From Desulfoluna limicola (GTDB taxonomy: Bacteria; Desulfobacterota; Desulfobacteria; Desulfobacterales; Desulfolunaceae): a stretch of 64,000 nucleotides of DNA. A program made the translations under genes and the position numbers. Numbering within the stretch: position 1 is the stretch's first letter; each line of letters begins with the position of its first letter. The stretch covers positions 2,813,501 through 2,877,500 of the forward strand of contig NZ_AP024488.1 of the NCBI RefSeq assembly GCF_021654575.1. Direction: 5' to 3'. This document shows, piece by piece, positions 9,168 to 18,257 of this stretch. The notes under the pieces are model-generated. The model saw nothing but the letters and a program-made list of their open reading frames with translations. It had not been told where the DNA came from and did not search any database.

Positions 9168-9458
9168 GGCTTCCCCATATTTCGTAAATCGTTACGATAT
9201 ATCAGCACATCATCTCCGAAATACCGTATCTCCATTCGAAACACAGGTCAACCCCTTGGTATCCATGCCATTTCAAAGCCCTCCCACCACCACTGGTCAC
9301 CCAGTCCCTGCCTCCGAGCCGGCCTGAATCACTGACGTTCCTCAACTGCACGCCCCCATAAGGCCCACCAGGCACCATCAACTGCATCTTTAAAACGAGT
9401 CTTCGGCATGGTTATGGCATAACAATGACCAAAGAGCCAAATAGATGCCCAAAAACAT

Positions 9459-9800
9459 GCCTCCGGCGGCAAGGTGAGCCACCTTGAAAGCTGGCAACAC
9501 CAACCGTTAAAAGGAACATCAACCGGTGTCAGCTTAAACACATGGTTCCCCGGTCACTCGATCCGCCAACACGACCATAAAACGCACCATAATAGTTCAC
9601 CTGAACCATCAGGCCACTCAGACAGCCGGGGAAGACGAAATCGGGGAGTTGTCGTTACGCAAAAATCGAACAGGCCTCTTCTCAAGATCGGTCGCAAGAC
9701 CTCACCCTCCGAGCGAATGCCCCGAAAACAATTGCATCACGACAGCCTTCACGCATTCGCCACAGGGTTTCAAGGTGCCCCCACCTTGGCTGCCGGAGGC
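9459..9800. repeat. MITE-like element (copy 4)
   Basis: X-type tip at 9459 and a variant X tip ending at 9800 (CCACCTTGG-CTGCCGGAGGC). Inside is a second module bounded by TTCCCCGGTCACTCG and GCCGGGGAAGACG. The same module recurs near 15550 and 37840. The element fills the region upstream of the CoA-transferase gene. Confidence 0.7.
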
Positions 9801-9830
9801 ACGTTTACCTAACCCCACACAGGAGCCCTT

Positions 9831-11165
9831 ATGAACTGGAAAGAAGAGTACCAAAGCAAGTTGGTGAGCCTTGACGAGGCCGCATCCTTTGTTCAGTCCG
9901 GAGACGCCATTGCCACGGGGCCCATGACCGGTTTTCCACTGGCCCTGGTCAATGCCATCACCGCCCGGGAGGATCTTGATGGCGTGACCTTTGTCTCCGG
10001 CCTCTGGATGACCCTTCCCGACTTTCTGTTGCAGGAAAAGGACCATCGCTTTCACTACAACACCCTGTTTATGGGGCCTGTGGAGCGCATGTTCCTGAAG
10101 TTCGGCGCCATCAATCCCGCCAGCGTTCACTTTCACCGAGCCCAGGATTTCAGCGGCCAGTACGACTTTGGCTGTGCCGTGATGGATGTCTCACTGCCGG
10201 ACGCCCACGGCTACATGAGCATCGGACCGGGCTCTTCCCTTCTGGGCAAGTCCGCCTTCAGGGCGGCAAAAAACGTGCTGGTGCAGGTCAACCCGCACAC
10301 GCCCTTTCTCATCGGAACGGACATGCACATCCATGTGAGCGAAGTGGACGCCATCTGCGAGGTGGACCAGCCCCTGTTTGAACTTCCCGACCTCGTTCCC
10401 GATGAGACCGAAATTAAAATCGCTCAGATGGTGGCAGAACGAATCCCCGACGGTGCCACCCTCCAGCTGGGTATCGGGAAACTGGCCAACGCCATCGGCG
10501 ACTGCCTCACCGACAAAAAAGACCTCGGCATCCACACCGAGCTTCTCACCTCGTCCATGATCAATCTCTATGAGCAGGGTGTCATCACCGGCAGAAGAAA
10601 GACCCTCCACCACGAGAAGATGGTGGCGGCTTTCTGCATCGGCAAAACCCGGGATTATGAATTCCTCAACAACAACCCCGCCACGGAGTTCTACCCTGCC
10701 CCTTATGTCAACAACCCCATGACCATCGCCAAAAACAGAAATTTTGTCTCCATCAACAACGCCCTCACCGTGGACCTCACAGGGCAGGTGGCCAGCGAGG
10801 CCCTGGGCTTTAACCAGCACAGCGCCACAGGCGGACAGCTCGACTTTGTGCGCGGCGCAAACATGTCCGAAGGCGGCATGTCCTTCATCACCCTGAAATC
10901 CACGGCCAACACCGACAACGGCACCATCTCCCGTATCAGCGCGGCCTTTGCCCCGGGCACCGTGGTCACCACCCCACGAAGCGACGTCCACTACATCGCC
11001 ACGGAGTACGGCATCGCAAACCTCGACTGCCAGACCATCCCGGAACGCGTCAACCGCATGATCAACATCGCCCACCCCGACTTCCGGGACCAACTGGCCA
11101 GAGAAGCCGTGGAGTCAGGGCTGGTTAATGCCGGCATGATCAAAATGGATTCCAAGGCAGCTTAA
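9831..11165 (+). CDS. Acetyl-CoA hydrolase/4-hydroxybutyrate CoA-transferase family protein
   Basis: 444 residues, full length for the family-I CoA-transferases (Cat1/Cat2/AbfT type). These exchange CoA between an acyl-CoA and a free acid through a glutamyl-CoA thioester. Visible features: the N-terminal half ends near FIGTD-like FLIGTDMHIHVSEVD; the GIGKLANAIGDCL loop; HTELLTSSM, whose Glu is the likely nucleophile; and the C-terminal ATGGQLDFVRGA signature. Start ATG with GGAG 8 bases upstream. It probably activates a short-chain or hydroxy acid for fermentation or beta-oxidation. Substrate not determinable. Flanked on both sides by dispersed repeats. Confidence 0.88.
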   Translation: MNWKEEYQSKLVSLDEAASFVQSGDAIATGPMTGFPLALVNAITAREDLDGVTFVSGLWMTLPDFLLQEKDHRFHYNTLFMGPVERMFLKFGAINPASVHFHRAQDFSGQYDFGCAVMDVSLPDAHGYMSIGPGSSLLGKSAFRAAKNVLVQVNPHTPFLIGTDMHIHVSEVDAICEVDQPLFELPDLVPDETEIKIAQMVAERIPDGATLQLGIGKLANAIGDCLTDKKDLGIHTELLTSSMINLYEQGVITGRRKTLHHEKMVAAFCIGKTRDYEFLNNNPATEFYPAPYVNNPMTIAKNRNFVSINNALTVDLTGQVASEALGFNQHSATGGQLDFVRGANMSEGGMSFITLKSTANTDNGTISRISAAFAPGTVVTTPRSDVHYIATEYGIANLDCQTIPERVNRMINIAHPDFRDQLAREAVESGLVNAGMIKMDSKAA

Positions 11166-11177
11166 GGGAAAAAACAT

Positions 11178-11904
11178 GCCTCCGGCGGCAAGGTGAGCCA
11201 CCTTGAAAGCGGGTTAGCGAATGCGATGCGGGTGACGTATTTCAAAGAAGCTCGCGTCCGCATTCGCGCCAGGTGAGGGGGAATGCTGCGTGGGTCACAA
11301 GCGCATAATGGATGGGTACTCGGGCAGGACTGCATATTCCGAAAGGCAGTCGATCTGGTGATAGAAGGCTCAAGAAACGGCCACGTTCAAAGGGCTGTGG
11401 GGAATGAGGTGCATGATGAATGCATGAGGCATCTCAAATATCATCGAAACATTGAGACCGTCTCTTGTTCACCATGGTGCATAAAATGCACCCTACCAAG
11501 CTCACGGCTTGCATCGAAGGTTTTCACCCATTTCCAGGCTCTGCCCGTGAACGAAATAAGAGCAACGAAGCTTGCATCAACATGTGTGATGCAGCCACCT
11601 TTGTCCACGGGCGCAGCCCGCCAGCGAATGTGACAAGCCCGAGGAACGAGGGCTCGAAGCATTCGCAACCTGGGGGCCAGGGGGGTGGCGAAGCCACTTT
11701 GGCAAAACCCTTGGTCGCCGGCGTTTTCCTATCAACGTCAACCTCTGGATTAAAACTGGGAGCAGCCACTGATCATGCGCTTGCGACGTAGAACATACTC
11801 CGTCACACTTCGCGCGAATGCGGACGCGAGGAACAATGATGAATCGACACCCGTCGCGCATTCGCCATAAGGTTTCAAGGTGCCCCCACCTTGCCGCCGG
11901 AGGC
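11178..11904. repeat. Pair of inverted repeat tips filling the gap between convergent genes (copy 5)
   Basis: An X tip (GCCTCCGGCGGCAAGGTG) starts 13 bp after the CoA-transferase stop. An inverted variant X tip (GTGCCCCCACCTTG-CCGCCGGAGGC) ends 7 bp before the SDR stop. Internal GCGAATG/CATTCGC and CGAGGAACGAGGGC modules recur elsewhere. The 727 bp between the tips contain no credible gene. Confidence 0.7.
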
Positions 11905-11910
11905 ACGTTT

Positions 11911-12816
11911 CTAAAAGAGAGGCGTCAGGAACTGAAAGGAGTCGACGACGGAGTTCAAGGGGGTGGCGTCCTCTAGGGAGGTGATGGTCTCCCAGCTTTC
12001 GCGCACCTCTTCGGGGGTGATGGTGCGGGCGGCGTCTCCCAGGCAGATGCCCGGTGCGCAGCAGACAGCTGTTCGGCTGAACCACCCTGCGGCGCAATTA
12101 AAAATCATCTGGGTCTCTTTGTTCTCCTTTGAGGCGAGGTAGAGAACCAGAGGAGCGATAAACTCCGGTTTGAGTTTCTCCAGGACTTCAGGCGGCATCA
12201 CGTCGTCGGTCATCCGAGAGGCGGCCACCGGGGCGATGGTGTTGCAGAGGATGTTGTACCGAGCCCCTTCGGTGGCCACGCTGTTCATAAGGCCCACCAC
12301 GCCCATCTTGGCGGACATGTAAGCGGCCTGCCCGAAATTACCGTAAAGGCCCGACCCTGAGGTGGTGTTGATGATTCGCCCGTAGCCGTTCTTCTTCATC
12401 AGGGCAAAGGCGGCCCGGGTGACGCAAAAGGCCCCTTTCAGGTGAACATTCACCACCAGGTCCCAATCCTCTTCCGTCATCTTTAAGAGGCTCTTGTCCC
12501 GCAGCACCCCGGCATTGTTCACCAGCACATCCACCCGACCGAAGGTCTCCTCTGCCCTGCGGATAATGCTCTCCCCCCCTTCCATGGTGGCAACGGAATC
12601 GTAATTCGCAACGGCGTCTCCCCCATTTTGCCGAATCTCTTCCACAACCGTGTCTGCCGCACCATGCGCCCCTCCCGTCCCGTCACGGCTTCCCCCCAGA
12701 TCGTTGACCACCACACGTGCGCCACGACCCGCAAAGGCATGGGCGTACGCCCGACCAATGCCGGACCCGGCTCCGGTAACCACCACCACCTGATCATCAA
12801 ACCTGATCTCATCCAT
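11911..12816 (-). CDS. Short-chain dehydrogenase, MFE-2/3-hydroxyacyl-CoA dehydrogenase-like
   Basis: 301 residues. Classical SDR Rossmann fold: TGAGSGIGRAYA nucleotide motif at residues 15-26, NNAG, catalytic Ser in TTSGSGLYG and Tyr/Lys in YMSAK. The NDLGGSRDGTG stretch after the second strand is characteristic of the dehydrogenase unit of peroxisomal multifunctional enzyme type 2 and its bacterial relatives, so oxidation of a 3-hydroxyacyl-CoA is the best guess. The C-terminal tail of about 50 residues is longer than in minimal SDRs. It lies in an acyl-CoA gene cluster with two CoA-transferases. Confidence 0.87.
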   Translation of the reverse strand: MDEIRFDDQVVVVTGAGSGIGRAYAHAFAGRGARVVVNDLGGSRDGTGGAHGAADTVVEEIRQNGGDAVANYDSVATMEGGESIIRRAEETFGRVDVLVNNAGVLRDKSLLKMTEEDWDLVVNVHLKGAFCVTRAAFALMKKNGYGRIINTTSGSGLYGNFGQAAYMSAKMGVVGLMNSVATEGARYNILCNTIAPVAASRMTDDVMPPEVLEKLKPEFIAPLVLYLASKENKETQMIFNCAAGWFSRTAVCCAPGICLGDAARTITPEEVRESWETITSLEDATPLNSVVDSFQFLTPLF

Positions 12817-12866
12817 TGACGCCTCCTTTCATCATCTAAGCAGAACCACTTGCACGATTATAAAAT

Positions 12867-13212
12867 GCCTCCGGCGGGCAGGGGATGATCCCCTGCACCC
12901 CAGGTTAGCGAATGCTCCCGACCTTCGTTCCTCAGGCCGATCACATTCGCTGACGGGCTGCGCCCGCAGGGCTTCCATCGGCATGGATTTTTGCTGTCTT
13001 CTCAGTTCATCAGCTGTCTGCACGTCCGCAATGCCTGATACCCATCGGTAAGGGTTGAATTAGTGCTGGGGTTCCCGTCATGCAAGCTCTTGTGGCTCAG
13101 GTTCAGTTCCGTTAAACACAACGCGAATGCGGTCGTAAAGCAGGTTGCATCACAGCACCCTTGTCGCATACGCCAGCGGGTTTCAAGGTGCCCCCACCTT
13201 GCGGCCGGAGGC
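12867..13212. repeat. MITE-like element (copy 6)
   Basis: Z-type left tip (GCCTCCGGCGGGCAGGGGAT plus inverse ATCCCCTGC), GCGAATGCTCCC/CACATTCGC hairpin, GGGCTGCGCCCGC, and a variant X right tip ending GCGGCCGGAGGC at 13212. It occupies the gap between the SDR and the CoA-transferase subunit B gene. Confidence 0.7.
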
Positions 13213-13222
13213 TGAACGCTCA

Positions 13223-14044
13223 CTAGTTTTTCAACGCTTGCAGATCCCTGAAAAATTCGTTGATGGTGAGCTCAATGGTCGTTGCCTTGCCCAGGGATTC
13301 AGACGGAGCAAAGTATCGGATGAACGCGAGCTCTTCGCGGGTGGGAGGCTCCACCTCGGAAAGGGTGGGGGAGACCTTGAGTTCCCATGGAATCTCCTGT
13401 TTTATCTCCTCAACGTCTACGCCGGGAAAGATCTGCGCGAGATAAAGCTCTTTGGTTGTCTCATCAAACCGAAAGATCCCTTTGGGGGAGATGAGCATGG
13501 TGGGCCCGCTTCCTTCGGGAAAAAGGCCACTGGCTTCCCGGCTGTCACCGCCGGTGAGGTACCCGGGCGAGGTGAGGTAATCGAGTTCGTTGACAAACTC
13601 GCCCCCACGCATGGTGAGGATGGTCTTTTTCGCGTAGGAGATAAAATCTGCGGCCCCGCCGGATCCGGGAAGGCGCATCTCCGGGTTGTCGTAATCCCCC
13701 ACCACGGTGGTATTGAGGTTTCCAAAGCGATCCACCTGGGCCACGCCGAGAAAACAGACGTCGACATACCCCCTGTACGTCATGGTGAAGGTGGAGAAAA
13801 GATCGGTGGAATAGCCGTACCCCCGGCAGCAATTGGCATCGGCGATGTGGTTGGGCGGGACCAGGGGCAGAAAATCGATAATGCCCGACTCCATCATCAG
13901 GGTGGCGTTGGGGGCGTGGAGCCCCTTGGCCAGGGCTCCTGCGATGGTGGGCATGCCCACACCAAGAATGACACGGGCGTGATCTTCGATTTCACGGGCC
14001 GCCACGATCACCAGAAGTTCGTTCAAGGTATACTTAAGCGCCAT
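13223..14044 (-). CDS. Glutaconate-type CoA-transferase subunit B
   Basis: 273 residues from the ATG at 14044 (MALKYTLNELLVIVAAREIE), which overlaps the end of subunit A by 11 bases; the longer frame to 14149 only reads back through that gene. It resembles the beta subunit of glutaconate CoA-transferase. The motif LMMESGIIDFLP carries the expected catalytic Glu, followed by the oxyanion/glycine-rich LPGSGGAADF loop. With subunit A it would form a heteromeric enzyme moving CoA between acetyl-CoA or another donor and a (di)carboxylic or aromatic acid. Substrate unknown. Confidence 0.85.
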   Translation of the reverse strand: MALKYTLNELLVIVAAREIEDHARVILGVGMPTIAGALAKGLHAPNATLMMESGIIDFLPLVPPNHIADANCCRGYGYSTDLFSTFTMTYRGYVDVCFLGVAQVDRFGNLNTTVVGDYDNPEMRLPGSGGAADFISYAKKTILTMRGGEFVNELDYLTSPGYLTGGDSREASGLFPEGSGPTMLISPKGIFRFDETTKELYLAQIFPGVDVEEIKQEIPWELKVSPTLSEVEPPTREELAFIRYFAPSESLGKATTIELTINEFFRDLQALKN

Positions 14045-15083
14045 GATAGAGCCCCTTTTCTTCCATGATGGTTTCCAGTTCCCCCCGACGGATGCCCATG
14101 TACTGCTCCCGCCCCTCGGCATTCCAGGATGATGAAAAGGCCGCACCATAATTTGCTGGTGCTGAGTAAAAGGGCTCTGCTTTCAGTCGGCTGAGCCGAC
14201 CGTCCCCGAAAGTCTCGACATAATGCCGGATGTAGGCAGCCCGGTTTTCGCAGCCGTAGACCCACTCATCCATCCAGCGCTGCATCCCGTCCTGCGTTGC
14301 GGCAGCCTGCTGGAAGAGACCGTAGGCCAGGCGGTCGAGGTTGTAATGCCCGAGGACTTCGGTGGGGTGAGCACCCCAGGGGGTCTCCACCACCGCATCG
14401 GTTCTGAAGGCGGGAATGATGGTGTGATGGGGGCTGGACTGAATCACCTCCGGCGCCACGATCTCCTCGCAGGAGACGATGATCTTCTTGCTGGCAAGGG
14501 CCCCGGCGGCAACGCTCCCCATGGCCCCCCAGTACTGAGCATTTCCGAACCGGTCCGCCCGTTGCACGTGAACGATGCAGACATCCGGGTTGGCCGCAGG
14601 AACCGTCACAAGCTCCTTGCCGGTATAGGGGCAGGTGATGACCCGGTACTTGTCCTCCCCCATAAACCCGCGCTTTCGAAACAAGTCGGTGGCCATCACC
14701 CCTTCCAGCACAGGAACAAAGGTAAAGCCATGCATCCCTGCCATGAGCCGCGCGCTGTAGTTGAAGTTCGTGTAATCCTCGATTTCAAGGGAACCATCTT
14801 TCAACGCACGCTCCACGGCGGAGCCCCCGCCTTTCCCACCGGAGCGCATCACGTAGGTGGTCACCAGGCGATCCACCGCGCCTGCCGCCACCATCACCTC
14901 CACATCGAAAATGCCCGATTGGGAGTAGAGGGTCAGGTTCTTTTTCTCCTGACGAATCACTTCAAAGACCAGGTCGGCGCAGGTGCAGACCGTGTAGTTG
15001 CCGATGATCACATGGGCACCGTCATCAACAAATCTCTGCACGGCTTCCTTTGCGGTCATCACCTTGTTGACAGGCTTGGCCAT
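14034..15083 (-). CDS. Glutaconate-type CoA-transferase subunit A
   Basis: 349 residues, AAGGGGG ribosome site about 9 bases upstream of the ATG at 15083. It matches the alpha subunit of glutaconate CoA-transferase: the N-terminal VMTAKEAVQRFVDDGAHVII nucleotide-like fold, a G-rich MRSGGKGGGSA loop, and IVHVQRADRFGNAQYWG typical of CoA-transferase family I subunits. Co-transcribed and overlapping with subunit B. Two TetR-type palindromes lie 185-233 bases upstream, and a tetR gene lies further upstream on the same strand, so the operon is probably inducible by its substrate or an acyl-CoA. Confidence 0.87.
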   Translation of the reverse strand: MAKPVNKVMTAKEAVQRFVDDGAHVIIGNYTVCTCADLVFEVIRQEKKNLTLYSQSGIFDVEVMVAAGAVDRLVTTYVMRSGGKGGGSAVERALKDGSLEIEDYTNFNYSARLMAGMHGFTFVPVLEGVMATDLFRKRGFMGEDKYRVITCPYTGKELVTVPAANPDVCIVHVQRADRFGNAQYWGAMGSVAAGALASKKIIVSCEEIVAPEVIQSSPHHTIIPAFRTDAVVETPWGAHPTEVLGHYNLDRLAYGLFQQAAATQDGMQRWMDEWVYGCENRAAYIRHYVETFGDGRLSRLKAEPFYSAPANYGAAFSSSWNAEGREQYMGIRRGELETIMEEKGLYHGA

Positions 15084-15107
15084 CAGCGTCCCCCTTGTTG
15101 ATTTTTT

Positions 15108-15210
15108 GTCACTATTCAGCGCATGAACAACGGCCTCCGGCGGGAAGGTGTGCCACCTTGAAAGCGGGTTGCCAATGTTTGCACCCCGGCAGGGCCGCCT
15201 GAATCGTTAC
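15108..15210. repeat. Short MITE-like element (copy 7) with terminal inverted repeats
   Basis: Begins GTCACTATTCAGC and ends CTGAATCGTTAC. It contains the X tip (GCCTCCGGCGGGAAGGTG) and a truncated Y end (CCCCGGCAGGGCCGCC). It looks like a 103-bp internally deleted version of copy 9 (229 bp). It lies in the 5' region of the gctA-like gene. Confidence 0.75.
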
Positions 15211-15267
15211 GATTTCTTCTCGATTATTGAATGATGCGTGAACAGGTATTGATTTAGAAGAAGCATA

Positions 15268-15316
15268 TTAGAGCAATAGCTCTATCGTCAAGAATATTTT
15301 AGAGCATCAGCTCTAA
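15268..15316. promoter_or_regulatory. Tandem palindromes, probable TetR operators
   Basis: Two 18-bp palindromes, TTAGAGC-N4-GCTCTAT at 15268-15285 and TTAGAGC-N4-GCTCTAA at 15299-15316, are spaced 31 bp centre to centre (three helical turns). They stand in an AT-rich stretch between the tetR gene and the CoA-transferase operon. Confidence 0.65.
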
Positions 15317-15549
15317 TTACAGAAAAAGAGCCATTGAATCGATTCATTCACCATAAAAACAAAGCGGGAATATCGACCTAAAAACCAAACACCTCCCAAC
15401 AAGCAGGATGGTACAGGCCCCTGAAAAGTGAAAGCCGGGACCATTCGCGACGCGAGACCCGGAATCTCAGCCCTTCTCCGTCGGCGTTATTCCGGCACAA
15501 TCAAGGAGCAAGGGGAATACCAATCGGTAGCGTGCTTCACACAGGATTC

Positions 15550-15768
15550 CCCGGTCATTCGGTGACTTGAGGGGACGTTTTATCAGTGCTAAACGTATGG
15601 CAATGGGTCCTCATCTATCTCGCAGCCGGGGAAGACGGCACAAAAAGAAGACGTCTGTATGCCACGGGTACAGCCCGTAGCGAACGCCCTTGCGATTTGG
15701 CCCGAGGCACGAGGGGCAAAGCGCAAGGGCAATCGGCTTTCGAGGTGGCTCACCTCGACGCCGGAGGC
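15550..15768. repeat. Repeat module and X tip (copy 7b)
   Basis: Contains the CCCCGGTCATTCGG ... GCCGGGGAAGACG module and a hairpin CGCCCTTGCG/CGCAAGGGC around CCCGAGGCACGAGGGG. It ends with an X tip (CGAGGTG/CACCTCG then CGCCGGAGGC), 18 bp before the stop of the tetR gene. Confidence 0.65.
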
Positions 15769-15785
15769 ATGCTTGTTTGTGGTGT

Positions 15786-16382
15786 TTATTTTTCCAGGGC
15801 GGAATCGAGAAGGGAGAGAATGCGCTGGGCGCCCTTTTTCATGTTGAGAGGAGTGACGTCACCGTCATGGATGAGGCAGTGCATGGCCCAGAACTGGCTG
15901 ATGAACCAGGTGTTTTCCACTAGGGCACCACGCTCTTCGTCGGACATGCTGTGTCGCAGGAACCCTTTTTCGGCCCAGTAGTCAACGGCCGTCTTGTATA
16001 CATCCAGAAGGGTTCGGGTTCGTGCGAGGTACCGTTCTTTGAGCACAGGGTCTTTTTCGATGAGCACCGCCATCTCCAGCCAGAAAAAACGGTAGTCGTA
16101 CTTCACGCGGAAAAACTGAAAGAGGAAGGTCGCAAGCCCCTCTTTGTCGGGGGCCAGGTCCGTATACTCGTAAGGGACCTTAATCTCTGCGGTCATCTTT
16201 TCCCAGATGCGCCGGATGATCTCTTCTTTGTTGCGATAATGGTAGTACAGGTTCCCTGGGCTGATGCCCATCGCTTCGGCAATATGGTTCGTGGTTACCT
16301 TCGTTGTGCCGCAGGAATTAAACAACCCGATGGCTGTCTCGATGATTCTGTCTTTGGTTGTCACCCGATGCGCCACAGCCAT
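15786..16382 (-). CDS. TetR/AcrR family transcriptional regulator
   Basis: 198 residues. N-terminal TetR helix-turn-helix (residues about 10-56: RIIETAIGLFNSCG, TTNHIAEAMGISPGNLYYHYRNKEEI) followed by an all-helical ligand-binding domain rich in aromatic residues (YDYRFFWLEM). Typical of one-component repressors released by a small hydrophobic ligand. It lies upstream of the CoA-transferase operon on the same strand; the paired 18-bp palindromes at 15268-15316 between them are the natural candidate operators. Confidence 0.9.
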   Translation of the reverse strand: MAVAHRVTTKDRIIETAIGLFNSCGTTKVTTNHIAEAMGISPGNLYYHYRNKEEIIRRIWEKMTAEIKVPYEYTDLAPDKEGLATFLFQFFRVKYDYRFFWLEMAVLIEKDPVLKERYLARTRTLLDVYKTAVDYWAEKGFLRHSMSDEERGALVENTWFISQFWAMHCLIHDGDVTPLNMKKGAQRILSLLDSALEK

Positions 16383-16784
16383 GGTGTCTCTTTTCTGCCA
16401 ACGATTGATGAATCTGCCTTACAGGCCCTTTGAAGCCAAGTGTTCTGACGTCATAACACGACCGTCGCACATCCCGTATCGGAGAGTCAACCCCGGTGTG
16501 CGCGAGCTCCGCCCGCTGGGGTTGAGTGACAGCTCCCTTTCCATGCCGTCATCGCCGGTTTTCATATAGGCGGGGCCCCGACAGGTCTCCGTGCTCTGCA
16601 TGCACCACCCTGCCCCATGATTTCATTTGTCATTTTCTCTGTCTCCCTGTAAAAGAGAGCCTCCTTATCGGGCAAAGGAGCCATGGAGCCGAAGGAGCAT
16701 TCTCTTTGGAGCTTTTAAGGGGCCTGATCCCTGTGATACTCTGAACGCTCATAAGACAATCACCTTTTAAATCGGGTGGATCCC
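16383..16784. other. Intergenic region without recognised gene
   Basis: Divergent region between tetR and the methyltransferase gene. Several short frames exist, but none has a ribosome site plus recognisable content. No clear promoter or hairpin was seen here. Confidence 0.35.
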
Positions 16785-16998
16785 ACCCCGCTTTCAGGTG
16801 GCTCACCTTGCCGCCGGAGGCAGCCAGGTTGAAGAAGCCCCCGGCGGCCAAGCGTTTGCCTGATCCAAGTGCTGGGCTTGACAAACAGGTCGTGGTCGAT
16901 TTTATGACAATCTCCGCGCATGCCCTCACCCCGAAGAACGAGGGATGAGATCCTTCGCAACCCGGGATCCAGGGGATCACCCCCTGGCCGCCGGAGGC
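16785..16998. repeat. Two abutting MITE-like elements (copy 8)
   Basis: An X tip ends at 16821 (GGCTCACCTTGCCGCCGGAGGC). A Y-type module (CCCCGGCGGCCAAGCGTTTGCC) begins about 15 bp later. The block closes with a Z-like tip (CAGGGGATCACCCCCTG then GCCGCCGGAGGC) ending at 16998. It sits 5' of the methyltransferase gene. Confidence 0.65.
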
Positions 16999-17061
16999 TG
17001 TTTTTCATGCACTGTCAGCATAAAGCCACAGCGTGCCCATATTATATAAAGGACAACCATC

Positions 17062-17730
17062 ATGATCCCATGGGAATTTCTGGGAGAGGCCGTGGTACCG
17101 GGTGGCGACACCCTGCGGCTGACAAAACGAAACGACGAGTTTTCCATCCGAACGGAAGGCTATGAATTAATGAACAGCCGTGCCCACGGCTCTGAAGAGG
17201 TGCTGGCCAAAGATGGCTTGCAGCGATTGGGCGGACGAAGCGATTGCCGGATCCTCATCGGCGGCCTCGGCATGGGGTACACCCTGCGCGCCGCCCTGGA
17301 CAACGCCAGAGAGGATGCTGCCATCACCGTGGCAGAACTGGTACCCGAAGTGGTGGAGTGGAACCGGGAGCATTACGGCCACCTTGCCGGACACCCATTG
17401 AAAGACCCCAGGGTCTCTGTCTTTGTGGGGGATGTCGGCAATGCCATCAAGGGTGAGGGTCCCTGGGACGCCATCCTCCTTGATGTGGACAACGGCCCCG
17501 ACGGCCTTACCCGCAGCGGAAACGACCGCCTGTACAGCAAAAGAGGCCTCCTCTCGGCCAAGCAGAACCTGACGCCCGGGGGCATCCTAGGGGTCTGGTC
17601 GGCCCACGCCGACCCTGTCTTCACCAAGCGCCTGAAAGAGTGCGGCTTCGCAGTGGAGGAGGTCCACGTAAAAGCGCGCCTCAAACGCGGCGGCAAACAC
17701 ACCTTGTGGTTTGCAAAGAAAACAAAATAG
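17062..17730 (+). CDS. Spermidine synthase-like class I SAM-dependent methyltransferase-fold protein
   Basis: 222 residues. A Rossmann-type domain has ILIGGLGMGYTLRAAL (motif I), an acidic VAELVPEVVEWN (motif II) and WDAILLDVDNGPDG (motif IV). This resembles the spermidine synthase/PolyA-binding methyltransferase-like group often annotated 'spermine synthase'. It lacks the N-terminal beta-barrel of true spermidine synthases, so transfer of a methyl or aminopropyl group is uncertain. The ATG at 17062 follows AAAGGACAACC. Its stop codon TAG overlaps the first base of the next repeat element. Confidence 0.75.
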   Translation: MIPWEFLGEAVVPGGDTLRLTKRNDEFSIRTEGYELMNSRAHGSEEVLAKDGLQRLGGRSDCRILIGGLGMGYTLRAALDNAREDAAITVAELVPEVVEWNREHYGHLAGHPLKDPRVSVFVGDVGNAIKGEGPWDAILLDVDNGPDGLTRSGNDRLYSKRGLLSAKQNLTPGGILGVWSAHADPVFTKRLKECGFAVEEVHVKARLKRGGKHTLWFAKKTK

Positions 17731-17958
17731 TCACTATTCAGCACATGAAAACCGGCCTCCGGCGGCAAGGTGTGCCACCTTGAAAGCAGGTTGCGAATGT
17801 GGTTTGCCCCTCGTGCCTCGGGGCAAACCACATCCGATTTTAGTGCGGAAATGATTTATGGGAAGTTGTCTAAAACCTGTTTGTTAAACCCACTCTTTCA
17901 GATCAGGCAAAAGTTTAGCCCCCGGCAGGGCCGCCGGAGGCGCAAGCTGAATAGTTAC
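17730..17958. repeat. MITE-like element (copy 9), complete reference copy
   Basis: Most complete copy. Terminal GTCACTATTCAGC at 17730-17742 faces GCTGAATAGTTAC at 17946-17958. Going inwards come an X tip with CAAGGTG-TGC-CACCTTG, a GTGGTTTGCCCC/GGGGCAAACCAC hairpin, and a Y end with CCCCCGGCAGGGCCGCCGG. It starts at the last base of the methyltransferase stop and ends 20 bp before the slyX-like ATG, so it separates two same-strand genes. Confidence 0.85.
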
Positions 17959-17978
17959 ACAAAATAAAGGAACAAATC

Positions 17979-18185
17979 ATGAGTGACGATCGTCTGATGG
18001 ACATCGAGACCAAACTGGCCTTCCAGGAACACACCATTGATGAGTTGAACGGGGTGGTCATTGCGCAGCAAAAGGAAATTGACCAGCTGAAAAAAGCGGT
18101 GGAGTACCTTCTCGACAAAATGGAACTGCTCGTCGACACCCACATGGAACGGGCCCCTGCCGACGACAAGCCGCCCCACTACTAA
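17979..18185 (+). CDS. slyX: SlyX family protein
   Basis: 68 residues. Entirely helical and heptad-like (IETKLAFQEHTIDELNGVV, QQKEIDQLKKAVEYLL) with the C-terminal PPHY seen in SlyX proteins. SlyX is a small coiled-coil protein of unknown biochemical role. Start ATG with AAAGGAACAAATC upstream. Length fits the family. Confidence 0.85.
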   Translation: MSDDRLMDIETKLAFQEHTIDELNGVVIAQQKEIDQLKKAVEYLLDKMELLVDTHMERAPADDKPPHY

Positions 18186-18257
18186 AGCCGGGCACTGCCC
18201 CCGGTTCATAGCACCGAAGGGCAATCCATGAGGCTTTGGGGCGGCCTTCTTTCCTCA

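Noticed and set aside
9405..9420. Weak -24/-12-like sequence (CGGCATGGTTATGGCA) upstream of the CoA-transferase gene
   Set aside because: The -12 part lacks the usual TT before GC, and it lies over 400 bases from the gene with a repeat element in between.
10191..11093. 300-codon minus-strand frame opposite the CoA-transferase
   Set aside because: Shadow frame with Val/Gly/Asp-rich nonsense sequence; the plus-strand gene is well supported.
11178..11904. Several 80-116 codon frames in the gap between convergent genes
   Set aside because: All lie in the dispersed repeats, overlap each other on both strands and lack ribosome sites.
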